DNA of 64,000 nucleotides from Maribacter ulvicola (GTDB taxonomy: Bacteria > Bacteroidota > Bacteroidia > Flavobacteriales > Flavobacteriaceae), in contig NZ_FTMA01000001.1 in the NCBI RefSeq assembly GCF_900155985.1, positions 1 to 64,000 of the forward strand, given 5' to 3'. The notes beneath the pieces are model-generated. The model was not told where the DNA came from and searched no databases. It was given only the letters and a program-made list of their open reading frames with translations. Each line of letters starts with the position of its first letter. Position 1 is the stretch's first letter. The translations under genes were made by a program, and so were the position numbers. Of this stretch, positions 62,557 to 64,000 are shown piece after piece.

Positions 62557-64000
62557 TTAAAAACCGAAACCTAGTCCAAATGTAAATCGTGGTCCGTCTT
62601 CACTTGCAAATATTGCCGTGTTCACAGAGATAATATCCGAAGCATTTAAAAAGAACCCACCACCATAAGAAGTATGCCAACTACCAGAACTCATTTCCGG
62701 CACCCATACTCTACCATAATCAAATCCGGCAAAAAGACCCATTGCCGTTGGCAGCAATCTTGTACGTTTCTTTTTTAAGCTAAATCTAATATCCGTGTTT
62801 TGATAATATGATGTTTTTCCTGTAAAACGTTGGTTTCTAAATCCACGAAGACCATCTAAACCACCAATACTTGCTGCTTGGTAAAACTCATATTCATCAC
62901 CAATATTAAAATGTGCTTTCCATTTAGTTGCCAAAACCAATCTACCATTTGATATCAATTTATAATCAAAACTTAAGCTTGGTATGATATATCCAAAACT
63001 ACCGCCCTCTTTAGATAGATTTTCTTTATACCCAGCTTCTAATGACGTACCCATCCCTAAAGTAGGGAATGCTTTATTATCCCTATTTTCATAAGTATAA
63101 GCAGCATGCGCACCTACAAAATCACTATTGGTTTCCTCTCCGTTTTGCTGATAGAATGTATTTATAAATCTGTCATTGGTTTCTTCAACGCTGATATTCT
63201 CATAAGACAATCCTAATTTAACCTTAGCGCCCAACTGACCTCTCCATACCAATGAAGGAGAAAAATCTATCTGTCTTAATTTTACCCTGTTATAGTCCAA
63301 GTCTAATTCATCATCAAAGTTATCTGTATCGTTTCCAAACCCAAAAAAGTTAACAGCGAAATTAGGGCTGGTAAATCTCGCTTTCAATTCTGCATTCCAA
63401 TTCTCGAATATATGTGCAAATTCTCCTTCATACTTAAAGTCAAAACCACTTGTAGCAAAATAATAAGATGCAGCAAATGTGTGCTGTTGCGTAAAAGGGT
63501 TTTGTCTAAAACCGTTATACGTATAGGTATTTACAAAACCTATTCGCATACCATCATCTGGGTTAAAGCCTATAGTAGGTATAATTTGATTAAAACTATT
63601 TCTCAATTTTAGCGGCTGGTAGGTGTTCAGCTCATAATCATCTGACAATTTTACCTTTGCTCCTCCTGTTTCTTCAAAAGTGTTCTTCTTACTTTTAAAA
63701 TCATATAAGGCAACATTTCTACCCTCTTCTATCCTATAAATATCATTATTATGACCACCAACGATACGAACCTTTACACCAGAAAAATTAGACGGATTTT
63801 TTACCTCAAAAATATCGTCATCATCTAATCCAAAAACCCAAAGTTCTTTCGTATCTTCTTTTGTAAATACTTTATAATAGAACAATCGTTTTTTCTTATC
63901 GCCTATATTTCTAAACACTTTTACTTCGGTCTCTTCATTGTTCAACCTATTAATTTCAAACCAATCGTCTTTATCAGTCCCTGCAACTACCGCGTATTTA
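62557..64000 (-). CDS. C-terminal part of a large BamA/TamA-like outer-membrane protein (runs out of window)
   Basis: The frame is open from the right edge (reading YAVVAGTDKDDWFEINRL) to the stop at 62557, so the start lies beyond 64000. The visible 480 residues have a beta-rich lead (ELWVFGLDDDDIFEV, VRIVGGHNNDIYRI) and then a bacterial surface antigen (D15) barrel. The barrel includes GLRGFRNQRFTGKTSYYQN, matching the VRGF-like lid motif, and ends RFTFGLGFGF with a terminal Phe. Similar Bacteroidota proteins carry an N-terminal metallophosphoesterase domain, but that part is not in the window. It is outer-membrane located. Confidence 0.8.
   Translation of the reverse strand, partial: KYAVVAGTDKDDWFEINRLNNEETEVKVFRNIGDKKKRLFYYKVFTKEDTKELWVFGLDDDDIFEVKNPSNFSGVKVRIVGGHNNDIYRIEEGRNVALYDFKSKKNTFEETGGAKVKLSDDYELNTYQPLKLRNSFNQIIPTIGFNPDDGMRIGFVNTYTYNGFRQNPFTQQHTFAASYYFATSGFDFKYEGEFAHIFENWNAELKARFTSPNFAVNFFGFGNDTDNFDDELDLDYNRVKLRQIDFSPSLVWRGQLGAKVKLGLSYENISVEETNDRFINTFYQQNGEETNSDFVGAHAAYTYENRDNKAFPTLGMGTSLEAGYKENLSKEGGSFGYIIPSLSFDYKLISNGRLVLATKWKAHFNIGDEYEFYQAASIGGLDGLRGFRNQRFTGKTSYYQNTDIRFSLKKKRTRLLPTAMGLFAGFDYGRVWVPEMSSGSWHTSYGGGFFLNASDIISVNTAIFASEDGPRFTFGLGFGF

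Overview
This window reads as part of the chromosome of a marine-type Flavobacteriaceae (Bacteroidota; Maribacter, Zobellia or Arenibacter-like). The evidence is low G+C by eye, SusC/SusD outer-membrane nutrient receptors, many lipoproteins with Bacteroidota-style lipoboxes, almost no Shine-Dalgarno sequences, a mevalonate-pathway operon, and an arginine cluster with an ArgF' (N-acylornithine) transcarbamylase. The genus cannot be fixed from sequence alone. I saw no rRNA, tRNA or CRISPR array.

Region by region. (1) 1-8700 is sparse, with long gene-free stretches, strong terminators and decayed insertion-sequence tails. It carries an unknown lipoprotein, a secreted flavodoxin-RidA fusion, a GH27 lipoprotein (alpha-galactosidase type), a GH20 beta-hexosaminidase and a truncated TraB/GumN gene. 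(2) 8700-18160 is denser: a methyltransferase, a DUF885 lipoprotein, a LysE exporter with a divergent LysR regulator, DUF983, an AraC regulator, small proteins, an agmatinase-family enzyme and a GT-C-like membrane protein. (3) 18225-30511 is one long arginine/proline biosynthesis cluster: GNAT, argG, argC, proC, argD, proA, proB, argF', an SDR, argB, argE and argH. It is preceded by a short ORF whose product ends in a run of arginines, which looks like an attenuation leader peptide. (4) 30504-39347, mostly minus strand, holds a YihY/BrkB protein, the operon mvaD - GHMP (mevalonate) kinase - UbiA - RluB-like protein, TspO, DUF1697, a YhiN-type flavoprotein and a glycerophosphodiesterase. (5) 39351-50299 is an alpha-glucan (maltose/maltodextrin) utilisation locus: cytoplasmic GH13, GH65 phosphorylase, beta-phosphoglucomutase and LacI on the minus strand, divergent from susC-susD, with a LacI-type operator before susC. 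(6) 50912-62547 has an SSS-type sodium symporter, two tandem 1,100-residue FG-GAP/VCBS-ASPIC lipoproteins, a vanadium-haloperoxidase/PAP2 lipoprotein with every vanadate-ligand position conserved, a GyrI-like protein and a beta-propeller lipoprotein. (7) The right edge carries the C-terminal part of a large outer-membrane beta-barrel protein that runs out of the window.

How the parts work together. In region 5, imported maltodextrin would be trimmed by GH13, phosphorolysed by GH65 to glucose plus beta-glucose-1-phosphate, and the latter isomerised by PgmB to glucose-6-phosphate, under LacI control. In region 3, glutamate is shared between the proline (ProB, ProA, ProC) and arginine branches. 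A Ser at the ArgF' specificity position suggests N-succinylated rather than N-acetylated intermediates, which would make the GNAT the likely first enzyme. The observations most worth following are the arginine leader, the predicted succinyl route, the flavodoxin-RidA fusion, the RluB-like protein lacking the catalytic Asp, and the haloperoxidase next to paired VCBS proteins.
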